A DNA stretch of 63,210 nt, taken from positions 1 to 63,210 of the forward strand of contig JAGQNT010000012.1 of assembly GCA_020427965.1 (NCBI GenBank), read 5' to 3'. The stretch comes from Candidatus Saccharimonadota bacterium. GTDB lineage: Bacteria; Patescibacteriota; Saccharimonadia; Saccharimonadales; UBA4665. Made by a program: the position numbers and the translations under genes. The notes beneath the pieces are model-generated. The model saw nothing but the letters and a program-made list of their open reading frames with translations. It searched no databases and had not been told where the DNA came from. Below, one piece after another: positions 53,518-61,725 of the stretch. Every line of letters begins with the position of its first letter. Position 1 is the first letter of the stretch.

Positions 53518-53796
53518 TTAAATTAATTCTTCGTTGTTATCGATAATTTCTTCCCAGCTAACACATCTGAACGCGTGCACTAGTAAATCCTTCCAGATGC
53601 TTGGGCCGGAGATCTCTCTATTTAGCTGCTCTTCAAGAAAATCTCGAAGCCACTCAGCTTTTCTCCACGCCGGTACATCCAGCTTTAGAGCCTCCAAGAA
53701 AACACTGTAGTTTCCTTGATCGTTTGTAAGCCAAAGAAACGCTAACCACGTTTCACGGTTGCTCCAGCCGTTATAGTTTTGTTCTGTTGATGACAT
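53518..53796 (-). CDS. DUF7249-like phage/plasmid accessory protein
   Basis: 92 residues. YNGWSNRETWLAFLWLTNDQ is the signature of a small family common on phages and plasmids, usually located near antirestriction or single-strand-binding genes. The rest is acidic and helical (AEWLRDFLEEQLNREISGPS). AGGAGG lies 7 nt before the ATG. Co-transcribed with the 99-aa gene. It sits 100 nt from the left direct repeat that bounds the metal module. Confidence 0.7.
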   Translation of the reverse strand: MSSTEQNYNGWSNRETWLAFLWLTNDQGNYSVFLEALKLDVPAWRKAEWLRDFLEEQLNREISGPSIWKDLLVHAFRCVSWEEIIDNNEELI

Positions 53797-53847
53797 TGTT
53801 GTCCTCCTTTACTTTTTGTAACGGAGGTTAATACGCGGAGCCGCATG

Positions 53848-53892
53848 GCAAGGTTGTCAAGGTGGAGACTTGTACTACCTTGACTGCCTTGC
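53848..53892 (+). other. conserved-loop hairpin, copy 2
   Basis: Stem 53848-53863 with 53877-53892 (one T-T mismatch, one T-G pair) around the same 13-nt loop as at 53080-53092. It is 52 nt from the start codon of the 92-aa gene, close to the 68 nt seen for copy 1. Confidence 0.7.
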
Positions 53893-53895
53893 TCG

Positions 53896-53929
53896 GCTCG
53901 TACACTGAGAAACCTACGGAAAGTAAAGG
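53896..53929. repeat. 34-bp direct repeat, left boundary of the metal module
   Basis: Begins GCTCGTACACTGAGAAACCT and ends GTAAAGG. Identical over 34 bases to 61214-61247. Everything between them (about 7.28 kb) forms the CsoR-to-CDF gene set. Confidence 0.9.
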
Positions 53930-53950
53930 ATACATTTTGTATTTGCATTA

Positions 53951-53967
53951 ATACCCCTAGGGGGTAT
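53951..53967. promoter_or_regulatory. CsoR-type operator
   Basis: ATACCCCTAGGGGGTAT, a G-tract palindrome placed between TTGCAT (53943-53948) and TATACA (53965-53970). This is the classic position and shape for CsoR/RcnR-type repressors, so the repressor and ATPase genes should be derepressed by metal. Confidence 0.8.
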
Positions 53968-53978
53968 ACACTATGTGT

Positions 53979-54266
53979 ATGATTCAAGATATTAAAAAAC
54001 GCGCAACACACAGGTCAAAAATAATTGAGGGGCAATTCAAAGGGCTGGTTAAGGCTATTGAGGAGGAAAAATACTGTATTGATATCCTTACACAGAGCCT
54101 CGCAATTCAACAGTCGTTGAAGTCGCTCAACAAACTCATTTTAGAAAATCACCTAAAAACTCACGTCAAAGACGGCATGGGGGCTAGCAATGATGATACA
54201 CAAGAAGCGCTCATTAAAGAGTTATTAGAACTCTACGAGCTAACATCTGTGAGGGGTTCAAAATGA
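53979..54266 (+). CDS. CsoR/FrmR-family metal-sensing repressor
   Basis: 95 residues, all helical: KKRATHRSKIIEGQFKGLVK, then EEEKYCIDILTQSLAIQQSL and ILENHLKTHVKDGM. In copper-sensing CsoR the ligands are C-H-C; here the cysteine (KYC) and the first histidine (NHL) are kept, but the last cysteine position is histidine (HLKTH), giving C-H-H. The operator upstream is of CsoR type. I use the ATG at 53979, just after the expected transcript start; 53973 is an alternative. Overlaps the ATPase gene by 4 nt. Confidence 0.88.
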   Translation: MIQDIKKRATHRSKIIEGQFKGLVKAIEEEKYCIDILTQSLAIQQSLKSLNKLILENHLKTHVKDGMGASNDDTQEALIKELLELYELTSVRGSK

Positions 54267-56365
54267 GTACGCACGATGACGTCGTATACACATGTCCAAT
54301 GCACCCAGAGGTTACCCAGGGGGAAAAAGGTTCTTGCCCGAAGTGTCACATGGCGCTAGAAAAAACTAAAAAACATCAAGTGAGCCACGAGGATCATAGT
54401 GCGCATAATCATGACAAGCATGCAGGTCATAACCCTAACATGTTCAAAACAAAGTTCTGGCTGTCACTTCTTTTTACGATACCGGTTCTGTATTTCTCCG
54501 CTACCATCCAAGATTTACTTAATTTCTCATCGCCTTCTTTCCCTGGAAGTGAATACATCCCAGCTATTTTTGGAGTAGTTATTTTCTTTTACGGAGGACT
54601 CGTATTCCTAAAGAGTGGACGTGCCGAGATAGCTAATCGTCAACCTGGCATGATGACACTAATCTCATTGGCAATCAGTGTCGCGTTTGTGTATAGCTCG
54701 CTCATTACACTCAATATTGTTGATGGTATGGACTTCTGGTGGGAGCTAGCTACATTAGTCACCATTATGCTACTTGGCCACTGGTTAGAGATGGCTTCAA
54801 TTATGAATGCCCAGGGAGCGCTAAAGGAACTTGCCAAACTCCTTCCTGATGAAGCTGAACTTGTCACTAAATCTGGTACAAAAACAGTGGCGGTATCCGA
54901 GCTAAAAGCAGGAGACAAAGTGCTCATACGACCTGGGTCACAGATTCCAGTCGATGGATTTGTTATTAAAGGTGAGTCAAAAGTAAATGAATCAATGCTG
55001 ACTGGTGAATCAAAGCCAGTAGATAAATCTAAAGACAGTGAGCTCGTTGCAGGCACGGTGAATGGTAGCGGATCTCTCACCATGAAAGTTACTAAAACGG
55101 GAGATGACACCGCACTAGCAGGTATTATGAAGCTTGTCTCTGATGCACAAAATAGTAAATCCAAAACACAAATACTAGCTGACCGTGCTGCGGCGTATCT
55201 CTTCTATGTTGCCCTCGTTGCTGCATTTATTACCGCTATCGGGTGGTCAATTGCTGGCGAAACAGGCGGCTATACATTAGAGCGTGTTGTCGCGGTGTTG
55301 ATTATCGCTTGTCCGCATGCACTAGGCCTCGCCATACCGCTCGTTACAGCTATTTCTACGAGTAAAGCCGCGAGTGCTGGCGTACTTGTGCGCGAGCGAA
55401 GCGCGCTAGAACTAGCCCGTAATGTTGATGTAGTGCTATTCGATAAAACAGGCACCCTGACCACAGGACAACAAGGTGTGGTAGATATAGTTGCAGACGA
55501 TAAAAATGATCTGCTAGCCATCGCTGCAGGGATTGAGGAAGAATCCGAACACCCAATAGCCAGAGCAATCGTGAACAAGGCTAAGGACGAGAAAGTAAAA
55601 GTAAAGTCTGCAGATAGCTTTAGTGCGCTTGAGGGGCGTGGCGCGAAAGCTAAGATTGGTAAATCCGTCTACTATATCGGTGGTCCGAGATTGCTAGAAG
55701 AACAAAAAGCTACACTTAACAGTCAAATGCAAAAAGTAACAGACCAAGCTCATAACAATGGTCAAACGGTTGTGTATGTCTTAAGCGGAAAGACTGTGCT
55801 CGGCGCAATAATGATTGCCGATACAATTCGCAGTGAATCAAAAGAGGCTATTAAAGTACTACAGAGCGCTGGTAAGAAAGTGGCGATTGTCACCGGTGAT
55901 TCAAAAGGAGTTGCCAAGTGGGTGGCAACTGAACTACGCATAGATGAGTACCATGCTGAGGTGTTACCAGAAAACAAGTCTGATGTTGTTAAGAAACTAC
56001 AAGCTGATGGCTCAAAGGTTGCCTTCGTCGGCGATGGAGTGAATGATGCACCAGCGCTCACGCAAGCAGATGTCGGTATTGCGATTGGAGCAGGTACAGA
56101 CGTGGCTATCGAATCAGCAGGGATTGTGCTGGCAAGCAGTGACCCACAGGGCGTATCTCGCATCATTAATCTGTCAAAAGCTACTTACCGCAAAATGCAG
56201 CAAAACCTCGTCTGGGCTACCGGCTATAACGTCGTGGCTATCCCACTTGCCGCTGGTGCGTTGGCAAGTTTTGGATTCGTACTGTCTCCAGCTATCGGTG
56301 CCGTTTTAATGTCACTCTCAACTATTATCGTTGCTGCTAATGCGCAGCTCCTAAGAAACACTTAA
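54263..56365 (+). CDS. CopB-type heavy-metal P1B-ATPase (CPH)
   Basis: 700 residues. N-terminal metal-binding region YTCPMHPEVTQGEKGSCPKC plus a His-rich stretch (HEDHSAHNHDKHAGH); then P1B topology with the membrane motif IIACPHALGLAIPL (CPH, typical of the CopB group), actuator TGESKP, phosphorylation DKTGTLTTG, HP motif EESEHPIARAI and GDGVNDAPAL. It should export copper (or silver) using ATP. Regulated with the CsoR-like gene. Only GC near 45 percent and A/T-rich codons; fits an acquired resistance module. Confidence 0.95.
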   Translation: MSTHDDVVYTCPMHPEVTQGEKGSCPKCHMALEKTKKHQVSHEDHSAHNHDKHAGHNPNMFKTKFWLSLLFTIPVLYFSATIQDLLNFSSPSFPGSEYIPAIFGVVIFFYGGLVFLKSGRAEIANRQPGMMTLISLAISVAFVYSSLITLNIVDGMDFWWELATLVTIMLLGHWLEMASIMNAQGALKELAKLLPDEAELVTKSGTKTVAVSELKAGDKVLIRPGSQIPVDGFVIKGESKVNESMLTGESKPVDKSKDSELVAGTVNGSGSLTMKVTKTGDDTALAGIMKLVSDAQNSKSKTQILADRAAAYLFYVALVAAFITAIGWSIAGETGGYTLERVVAVLIIACPHALGLAIPLVTAISTSKAASAGVLVRERSALELARNVDVVLFDKTGTLTTGQQGVVDIVADDKNDLLAIAAGIEEESEHPIARAIVNKAKDEKVKVKSADSFSALEGRGAKAKIGKSVYYIGGPRLLEEQKATLNSQMQKVTDQAHNNGQTVVYVLSGKTVLGAIMIADTIRSESKEAIKVLQSAGKKVAIVTGDSKGVAKWVATELRIDEYHAEVLPENKSDVVKKLQADGSKVAFVGDGVNDAPALTQADVGIAIGAGTDVAIESAGIVLASSDPQGVSRIINLSKATYRKMQQNLVWATGYNVVAIPLAAGALASFGFVLSPAIGAVLMSLSTIIVAANAQLLRNT

Positions 56366-56397
56366 TTGTAAATGATATAATTTTAAGCGTTAAACTT

Positions 56398-57288
56398 ATG
56401 TTTAAACACCCCGAAAGGCAAAAGAAAATCATGGAAAAAGACACCTCAATTATTGATGAAAGAGATCTAAAAAAAGAACCCCAGGCCAGCAAGGGGCTTT
56501 TCGGTGGTAAAAAACTAAAGCTGGCGATGCTAGCGATCGCGCTTATTATACTCGCTCCTCTGAGCTATGCCGGATATATTTACGCAGCTTCACCATCGGC
56601 TATCCGCAATCCACTACTTGAACACTATCATTTCCGCATGCAAGTTGTGGTGGACGGTCAAGCCGAAAATTTTGCAGAAGATAGGTATCAAGAAGATTAC
56701 GCAAAAAACCAATGTAACGGCAATTTGACCGAACAACCTATCCACTTCCATGATGGCGTTGATCAATTCACTCATATCCACTGGGAAGGTATGACGGGTG
56801 GTATGGTCATGAAATATTACGGCTGGAATTACATCGGTGGCATCAACAATGCACTTGGTTACAAGCTAGATGATTTAAGCGATATTCAGAAGGTAAACAC
56901 TCATGGCAACTTCCTTCCTGAAATTTCTGAAGACAACAACTTTTACATTTACACTGGCGATGCTGACAACTACCAAGAAAAGAGCTTTGATGATTGGGTA
57001 AATAAAGACCTTGAAGAATTCTTTGAAACAACCAGTAATTTTCCAGCACATCAGCTAAACAAGCAGTCCAGTTTCCTTGATAAACTTTTCCCGAAAGCCT
57101 ATGCTCACGGTGAAGTCGAAGATGACCACAGCAATGCTGATGAGTCCGAGGAAGAAAGACTAACAAGAATCAATAACTTGATCGGCAATGTCGTGATATT
57201 CGTGCAAGCAGAACCGCCATCTAATGAAGAAATAACTGAACGCTTTAACAATCTTGCACCATTAACCGACAGTACGTGCGGAGGGTAA
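56398..57288 (+). CDS. membrane-anchored His-rich protein of the metal module
   Basis: Up to 296 residues (ATG at 56431 is an alternative start). Basic N-terminus, one helix (KLAMLAIALIILAPLSYAGYI), then an outside domain with HYHFRMQVVVDG, QPIHFHDGVDQFTHIHWEGM and GGMVMKYYGWNY, and a conserved pair of cysteines (NQCNGN, STCGG). H-x-H and Met clusters suggest copper binding. TGATATAAT at 56373-56381 shows it also has its own promoter. No named family known to me; domains of this type recur beside copper ATPases in CPR and archaea (recalled). Confidence 0.72.
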   Translation: MFKHPERQKKIMEKDTSIIDERDLKKEPQASKGLFGGKKLKLAMLAIALIILAPLSYAGYIYAASPSAIRNPLLEHYHFRMQVVVDGQAENFAEDRYQEDYAKNQCNGNLTEQPIHFHDGVDQFTHIHWEGMTGGMVMKYYGWNYIGGINNALGYKLDDLSDIQKVNTHGNFLPEISEDNNFYIYTGDADNYQEKSFDDWVNKDLEEFFETTSNFPAHQLNKQSSFLDKLFPKAYAHGEVEDDHSNADESEEERLTRINNLIGNVVIFVQAEPPSNEEITERFNNLAPLTDSTCGG

Positions 57289-57355
57289 AAACGCTTGGCT
57301 ATCTCACTTCAAAACACTTATGCTCATTTACCCTAAAATGGTATAATTTATACTT

Positions 57356-58378
57356 GTGAGGACTAAACATTATCGGATAAATGAACGAGTCAATTCTAGG
57401 CGGATCTGGCACAAATTACTGCTTGCGCCGCTTGTTGCTGTTGCATTACTGCTTGCTAGCTACACAAAGTTTCCCATTAACAATAAGAACGTAGAACAAC
57501 CGTTAAATCAGAATACCTTCCAACAATCAGTCACAAAGATCGAAGATGTAACTGAGGAAGATAAGCCAAGAGAAATTAGTCTTCCGATTAACTGGCCCGA
57601 ATATGGACATGCCGCTTATGCTGTTCCGGAAGAAAAAATGATATCGGTTCACGACGCAGACGATGAAGCCGTACCAATCGCAAGCCTTTCTAAATTAATA
57701 ACCGCTCTGGCTGTTCTTGATAAGTACCCCCTAGAAGTCGGGGATGAAGGTCCTCTCATCCGTATGAGCGAGGCAGACGCAGCTTTAGTTGGCTATTACG
57801 CACAGAAAAGTGGAACCACCACGTTGGTATTGGCAGGGCAAGAGATAAGCCAGTATCAAGCATTGCAGTCGATTCTTATGGTTTCGTCAAATAACATGGC
57901 AGATAGTTTGGCTATTTGGTCATTTGGCTCTATTGAGGAGTATGTAGATTATGCAAATGAGATGTTACGAGAGCTAGGGCTTGAAGATACTATTGTTGCC
58001 GACGATGCGAGCGGCTATTCTCCTAACACAATTAGTACGGCAAGCAACATGACAAAAATTGGATACTTATTCATGACAAATCCAGTATTACGACAAATCA
58101 CGCAACAAAAGTCAGCTAAAATTCCAGTTGCTGGCACCATCTACAATTATAACGACTATTTCAACGATGAAGGAATTTATGGAATTAAGTTTGGGAATAC
58201 AGACGAGGCCGGAAAGTGCTTTATCGTTGCAAGTATTCGTGAAACAATCGATAAAAAGGAAGAGCTATCTATCTCGGTCGTATTAGGAGCCAACTCCTAC
58301 GATTCAGTAGCAAAAGACGCTAAATCTGTCTTGTTGGCTGGTAATCAAGCGCACGATACACTGAAAGAGAACCCCTGA
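57356..58378 (+). CDS. D-alanyl-D-alanine carboxypeptidase (PBP, S11 type)
   Basis: 340 residues with an N-terminal helix (LLLAPLVAVALLLASYT) and a serine-peptidase domain outside: active-site S-x-x-K in PIASLSKLITALAVL, S-x-N in MVSSNNMADSL, and a third motif KFGNTDEAGKC where K-T-G is expected. It trims peptidoglycan peptides. GTG start: TGGTATAAT (57339-57347) ends 8 nt before it, a leaderless case. Unusual within a metal-resistance module; may adapt the wall to the exported proteins around it. Confidence 0.85.
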   Translation: MRTKHYRINERVNSRRIWHKLLLAPLVAVALLLASYTKFPINNKNVEQPLNQNTFQQSVTKIEDVTEEDKPREISLPINWPEYGHAAYAVPEEKMISVHDADDEAVPIASLSKLITALAVLDKYPLEVGDEGPLIRMSEADAALVGYYAQKSGTTTLVLAGQEISQYQALQSILMVSSNNMADSLAIWSFGSIEEYVDYANEMLRELGLEDTIVADDASGYSPNTISTASNMTKIGYLFMTNPVLRQITQQKSAKIPVAGTIYNYNDYFNDEGIYGIKFGNTDEAGKCFIVASIRETIDKKEELSISVVLGANSYDSVAKDAKSVLLAGNQAHDTLKENP

Positions 58379-58386
58379 GGACAGAT

Positions 58387-58809
58387 ATGACATTCACGAT
58401 ATCTCCCAAAAAAATAAACCGCTTTCATAATCTCCTAAATAAAACGTATGGCATCATAAATACGATCGGCCGGCGTATTATTACAGGCCTGCCTGTTACT
58501 TTTCTAACAATTCTGATGGTAAGCATTCTTATTATTGTTTGTTCTGTAAGCGTGTTGTCAGACCATAAGCAAGAATTGAGTCATGTACAATCCAACTGTG
58601 CCGCATCCTGTCATTCCCACGGTCAAGCACTGGCCAGTGGCACGTTCAGCACCAATCATAAAGAAGACGAGAAAGAGCCGGTGCCTCCAACCTTCTCTTG
58701 GCCGCAGGTACCTTTTGATTTAACCCTCCTTTATTCACTGCCTTTTTTGTCCCTGATCTTTGTTTTTAATAATCGTAAAACACTACTGACAACTCACTTG
58801 TTATTTTAG
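58387..58809 (+). CDS. two-helix membrane protein with C-x-x-x-C-H-S-H motif
   Basis: 140 residues, not recognised. Two hydrophobic spans (TFLTILMVSILIIVCSVSVL and FDLTLLYSLPFLSLIFVF) bracket an outside loop with NCAASCHSHGQALASG and a charged stretch. The C-x3-C-H-x-H group could bind metal or form a redox pair. Lies 8 nt after the carboxypeptidase gene and before the DsbA-like gene, so probably one operon. Confidence 0.6.
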   Translation: MTFTISPKKINRFHNLLNKTYGIINTIGRRIITGLPVTFLTILMVSILIIVCSVSVLSDHKQELSHVQSNCAASCHSHGQALASGTFSTNHKEDEKEPVPPTFSWPQVPFDLTLLYSLPFLSLIFVFNNRKTLLTTHLLF

Positions 58810-58854
58810 ACCATACATCACTTTTATAGTAACTAAATAACTAAAAGGATGTAT

Positions 58855-59490
58855 ATGAAAGATAATAAATTTTTAATAGTAATGGCAGTACTCGTGGTGG
58901 GGGTTTTAGCGGCGGCAATTTTCTTAAAGCCAGATAACGCTGATCGTGCAGGTGCTGAAGGTTCACAGAACTTCTACGGAAACGAGTCGAGCAACGTAAC
59001 TGTTACTGAATTCGTTGATTTTCAGTGTGAAGCCTGTTATGCCTATTACCCCGGCGTCAAAGAAGTTAAAGAAAAATACAAAGATCGAGTGCAGTTTCAA
59101 GTAAGGAACTTCCCGATTGTGTCAGGACACCAATTTGCATTTCAGGCGGCTAGATCTGCAGAAGCAGCTGCTCGGCAAGGTAAATTCTGGGAGATGCACG
59201 ATAAAATATTTGAAGGACAAAAAATTTGGGAACAAACCCAGAACCCAGAAAGCTATTTTGATCAGTACGCAGAGGAGATTGGTCTAGACATGGAACAGTA
59301 CAGAACAGACAGAGATAGTGGTGACGTAAGTGCGGTCATAACTGCAGATCTAAATGCCGTTAAAGAGCTTGGTGGTACTGGCACGCCAACTTTTGCAATA
59401 AATGGTGAGAAAGTGGAAAATCCAGGACCGTCAGTCGAGGCACTCTCACAAATGATTGACGATGCACTCGCTAAAGCAGAAAGTAACTAG
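58855..59490 (+). CDS. DsbA-like membrane-anchored thiol oxidoreductase
   Basis: 211 residues: signal anchor (KFLIVMAVLVVGVLAAAIFL), then a DsbA/DSBA-type thioredoxin fold with VDFQCEACYAYYPGVKEVKE (CEAC active site) and the cis-Pro loop GGTGTPTFAINGE. It forms or repairs disulfides in exported proteins, perhaps those of the same module. I use the ATG at 58855, 6 nt after AAAGG; a start at 58849 adds two residues. Compare the VKNFP/VRNFPI block typical of the family. Confidence 0.92.
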   Translation: MKDNKFLIVMAVLVVGVLAAAIFLKPDNADRAGAEGSQNFYGNESSNVTVTEFVDFQCEACYAYYPGVKEVKEKYKDRVQFQVRNFPIVSGHQFAFQAARSAEAAARQGKFWEMHDKIFEGQKIWEQTQNPESYFDQYAEEIGLDMEQYRTDRDSGDVSAVITADLNAVKELGGTGTPTFAINGEKVENPGPSVEALSQMIDDALAKAESN

Positions 59491-59504
59491 GATATACTTG
59501 TACT

Positions 59505-59834
59505 ATGTTGTCTATATTTGCACACGCTGGAGAAAACCACGAGGCAGTTACAACTGCTGTCTCGCACTCCTTGCTTGATACATGGTATATCAGCCTGCTG
59601 TTATTTATTGTTGCTATAAGTCTCGCAACATATCTGGTGTATTTAGTAAGCAATAGGTCATTTTCGGTGACCTACAATGCACTACTTGCCATGTTTTTTA
59701 TCTCCGGTGTTTTGGGCTATACGATGTCGCCACCTATTAGTGTTTTATCGTTAAGCATTGGATTCGCTATGGCTTTGCTGCAAGTTCTAACTGGATTAAC
59801 TTCAAGCTCGCATCAGAAAGGCGGTAAAAAATGA
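59505..59834 (+). CDS. small membrane protein, three helices
   Basis: 109 residues, not recognised. FAHAGENHEAVTTAVSHSLL outside, then three spans (ISLLLFIVAISLATYLVYLV, YNALLAMFFISGVLGYTM, ISVLSLSIGFAMALLQVLTG). The N-terminal His/Glu group could be a metal contact. Starts 12 nt after the DsbA-like gene and overlaps the cupredoxin-like gene by 4 nt. Confidence 0.65.
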   Translation: MLSIFAHAGENHEAVTTAVSHSLLDTWYISLLLFIVAISLATYLVYLVSNRSFSVTYNALLAMFFISGVLGYTMSPPISVLSLSIGFAMALLQVLTGLTSSSHQKGGKK

Positions 59835-60250
59835 CAAAGTCCAATTTATTCGAGGCCCTCACTATAGTAGTAGCGGTAGTCGTCGTTGGCGCTGGAGCGG
59901 TAGGCGGCACGCTACTTCTCACCAGAAATAGTGGAGATGGTGACACAAATGACGTCCAGTCATCGGTTGCAGAACGGGAGCCGCAAATTCAAAAAGTAGT
60001 ACTAAACGTCGATGACCAAGCACCAATCACGGTTCAGGTTCGACAAGGCGACTATATACAGTTTGAGCCGACCGATGATTCGAAGCATCAAATCATTTCG
60101 GTTGGTAGTGGAGAGCATGCCGAAGACGGCTTCGATTCAGGGATCTTTGAATCAACACAAAGCTACAGAATGCAGGTTAAAGACATCGGAACATTTGAGC
60201 TGCAAGATACATTCAATCCTGATCAAAAAATAACCATCCAAGCAACCTAA
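59831..60250 (+). CDS. anchored cupredoxin-like protein without the copper cysteine
   Basis: 139 residues: membrane anchor (LFEALTIVVAVVVVGAGAVG), linker, then a cupredoxin-type beta fold (TVQVRQGDYIQFEPTDDSKH, DGFDSGIFESTQSYRMQVKD, GTFELQDTFNPDQKITIQ). The pattern G-D-x-I-x-F-x-N-x-D-x-x-x-H and G-x-F-E-L-x-D-x-F-N-P is kept, but no cysteine occurs in the domain, so a type-1 copper site cannot form; it could hold Cu(II) by histidines or be structural. Overlaps neighbours closely. Confidence 0.72.
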   Translation: MTKSNLFEALTIVVAVVVVGAGAVGGTLLLTRNSGDGDTNDVQSSVAEREPQIQKVVLNVDDQAPITVQVRQGDYIQFEPTDDSKHQIISVGSGEHAEDGFDSGIFESTQSYRMQVKDIGTFELQDTFNPDQKITIQAT

Positions 60251-61138
60251 ATGAGCCATTCCCACAATACTGAAGACACGAGGGGACTAAAAATCGGCAT
60301 AGTCTTAAACGGCTTGTATGCAGTTGTTGGGCTTGTTGCAGGTCTCCTTACAGGATCGCTCACGCTCATCACAGACGCCATCCATAATCTAACAGATAAT
60401 TTCACTCTTTCTGTATCCTACGCGGCCAACCGCATTGCAAAACGACAAGCTGACTCAGACAGAACTTTTGGCTACGGCAGAGCAACTATTCTGGCTGCGT
60501 TAATCAACGCCAGCTTCATGATAGCTGTCGCCCTTTTCGTTGCTGTTGAAGCTATTCAACGCCTCAGCGACCCTGTGGCCGTTGAAGGCGGTGTAGTAGC
60601 ACTTGTGGCTAGCATAGGAATTTTCGTAAACGTATTTATTGCATATTCACTCTCAAAGAATCGTAAAGATTTGAATATGCGTAGCGCCTATATAGACCAG
60701 CTATTTGATGCGCTCTCGTCGTTCGGTGCCGTTTCAGCTGGACTACTCATCTACTTTACAGATATACAGTACATCGACAGCATATTTGCACTGCTCATTG
60801 TTGGGCTTTTGCTTTATAACACTATAAAAATTCTGAAAGAAGCGGTTCATATATTACTGGAAGGAACCCCAAAAGATACAGATATTGAAACGATAGTAAA
60901 AATAATTGAAGCCCATCCAAAAGTTATTCAGACGGACGATCTGCATGTGTGGGCGATTCGATCAGGATACAACGCTGTAAGTTGTCATATTGTCATTGCA
61001 CAGTCAAAACTCTCAGAAAGTCGCAGCATCGTTGAAGCGGTAAAAAAATCCTTGCAAACCAACTGTAATATCCATCACTCAACAATTGAAGTTGAATTCG
61101 AGGAGTCCACTAAAAACAAAGCTCATGAAAATCACTAA
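60251..61138 (+). CDS. CDF-family cation exporter
   Basis: 295 residues, six membrane helices, start directly after the preceding stop. LITDAIHNLTDNFTL holds the first metal pair (H-x-x-x-D and D), RTFGYGRATILAALINA follows; the second site in helix 5 reads DQLFDALSS, so D replaces the usual histidine. C-terminal cytoplasmic domain with DLHVWAI and HIVIAQS. Exports divalent metals such as Zn, Co, Fe or Mn by proton exchange. Last gene of the module, 76 nt before the right repeat. Confidence 0.92.
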   Translation: MSHSHNTEDTRGLKIGIVLNGLYAVVGLVAGLLTGSLTLITDAIHNLTDNFTLSVSYAANRIAKRQADSDRTFGYGRATILAALINASFMIAVALFVAVEAIQRLSDPVAVEGGVVALVASIGIFVNVFIAYSLSKNRKDLNMRSAYIDQLFDALSSFGAVSAGLLIYFTDIQYIDSIFALLIVGLLLYNTIKILKEAVHILLEGTPKDTDIETIVKIIEAHPKVIQTDDLHVWAIRSGYNAVSCHIVIAQSKLSESRSIVEAVKKSLQTNCNIHHSTIEVEFEESTKNKAHENH

Positions 61139-61213
61139 CTCTCTCGGCGTATTAGTTTCTTGGCCTTTTCTAAAAACTAACAAGATGCACAGTAACTTTT
61201 ATCACCTCATTTA

Positions 61214-61247
61214 GCTCGTACACTGAGAAACCTACGGAAAGTAAAGG
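61214..61247. repeat. 34-bp direct repeat, right boundary of the metal module
   Basis: Identical to 53896-53929. TATAAT (61250-61255) right after it drives the next gene, whose ATG is at 61267. Without the insert, the 92-aa gene and this gene would be divergent neighbours. Confidence 0.9.
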
Positions 61248-61266
61248 TGTATAATAACTACAAATT

Positions 61267-61662
61267 ATGGCCGCTAGAGATACATGCATAAGAATGTTGG
61301 ATACTGAATACCCACGATGTGAGGGTTGTTTAGGAGATCCCGTTTCGTTCGGTAATGATTTAGTTGAACGCCCAGGAGTTAATCCAGATTGTGCTAACAA
61401 TCGTCGCAAGCGAACAGATAGTGGTCTAAGCACAGAAGCATGTGGTCTAATCCTTGCACAATATTCTATTGATCTTAGTAGCGAAGCAGTTATTGGTGGT
61501 GGTTACGTTACGACAGGACACAGACAAGTATTGAGCAGAATTGATGTTATGCCCGTAGAAGGTATCGCTGGCATTTACGATGCCGCAAGTTCTGGTGGAA
61601 CACACCCTACAGTGATTGATCTAGAGCATGAAGTAGAGTTTCCTCAACCACTTCAAATGTAA
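61267..61662 (+). CDS. accessory protein, 131 residues, unknown
   Basis: Not recognised. The first 50 residues hold cysteines in CIRMLDTEYPRCEGCLGDPV and PDCANNRRKR that may form a small zinc site; the rest is soluble and mixed (GLSTEACGLILAQYSIDLSS, VTTGHRQVLSRIDVMPVEG). No signal peptide. TATAAT ends 11 nt before the ATG, so a very short leader. Belongs to the accessory island. Confidence 0.6.
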   Translation: MAARDTCIRMLDTEYPRCEGCLGDPVSFGNDLVERPGVNPDCANNRRKRTDSGLSTEACGLILAQYSIDLSSEAVIGGGYVTTGHRQVLSRIDVMPVEGIAGIYDAASSGGTHPTVIDLEHEVEFPQPLQM

Positions 61663-61725
61663 AAGAAGGCCTCAAGTTACCTCGCAGAGGACTCCAGACC
61701 TTCAACTCCAGTATATAATGAATTC

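Noticed and set aside
53930-61213. Transposon with transposase
   Set aside because: No transposase, terminal inverted repeats or integrase gene was found inside the module; only direct repeats are present.
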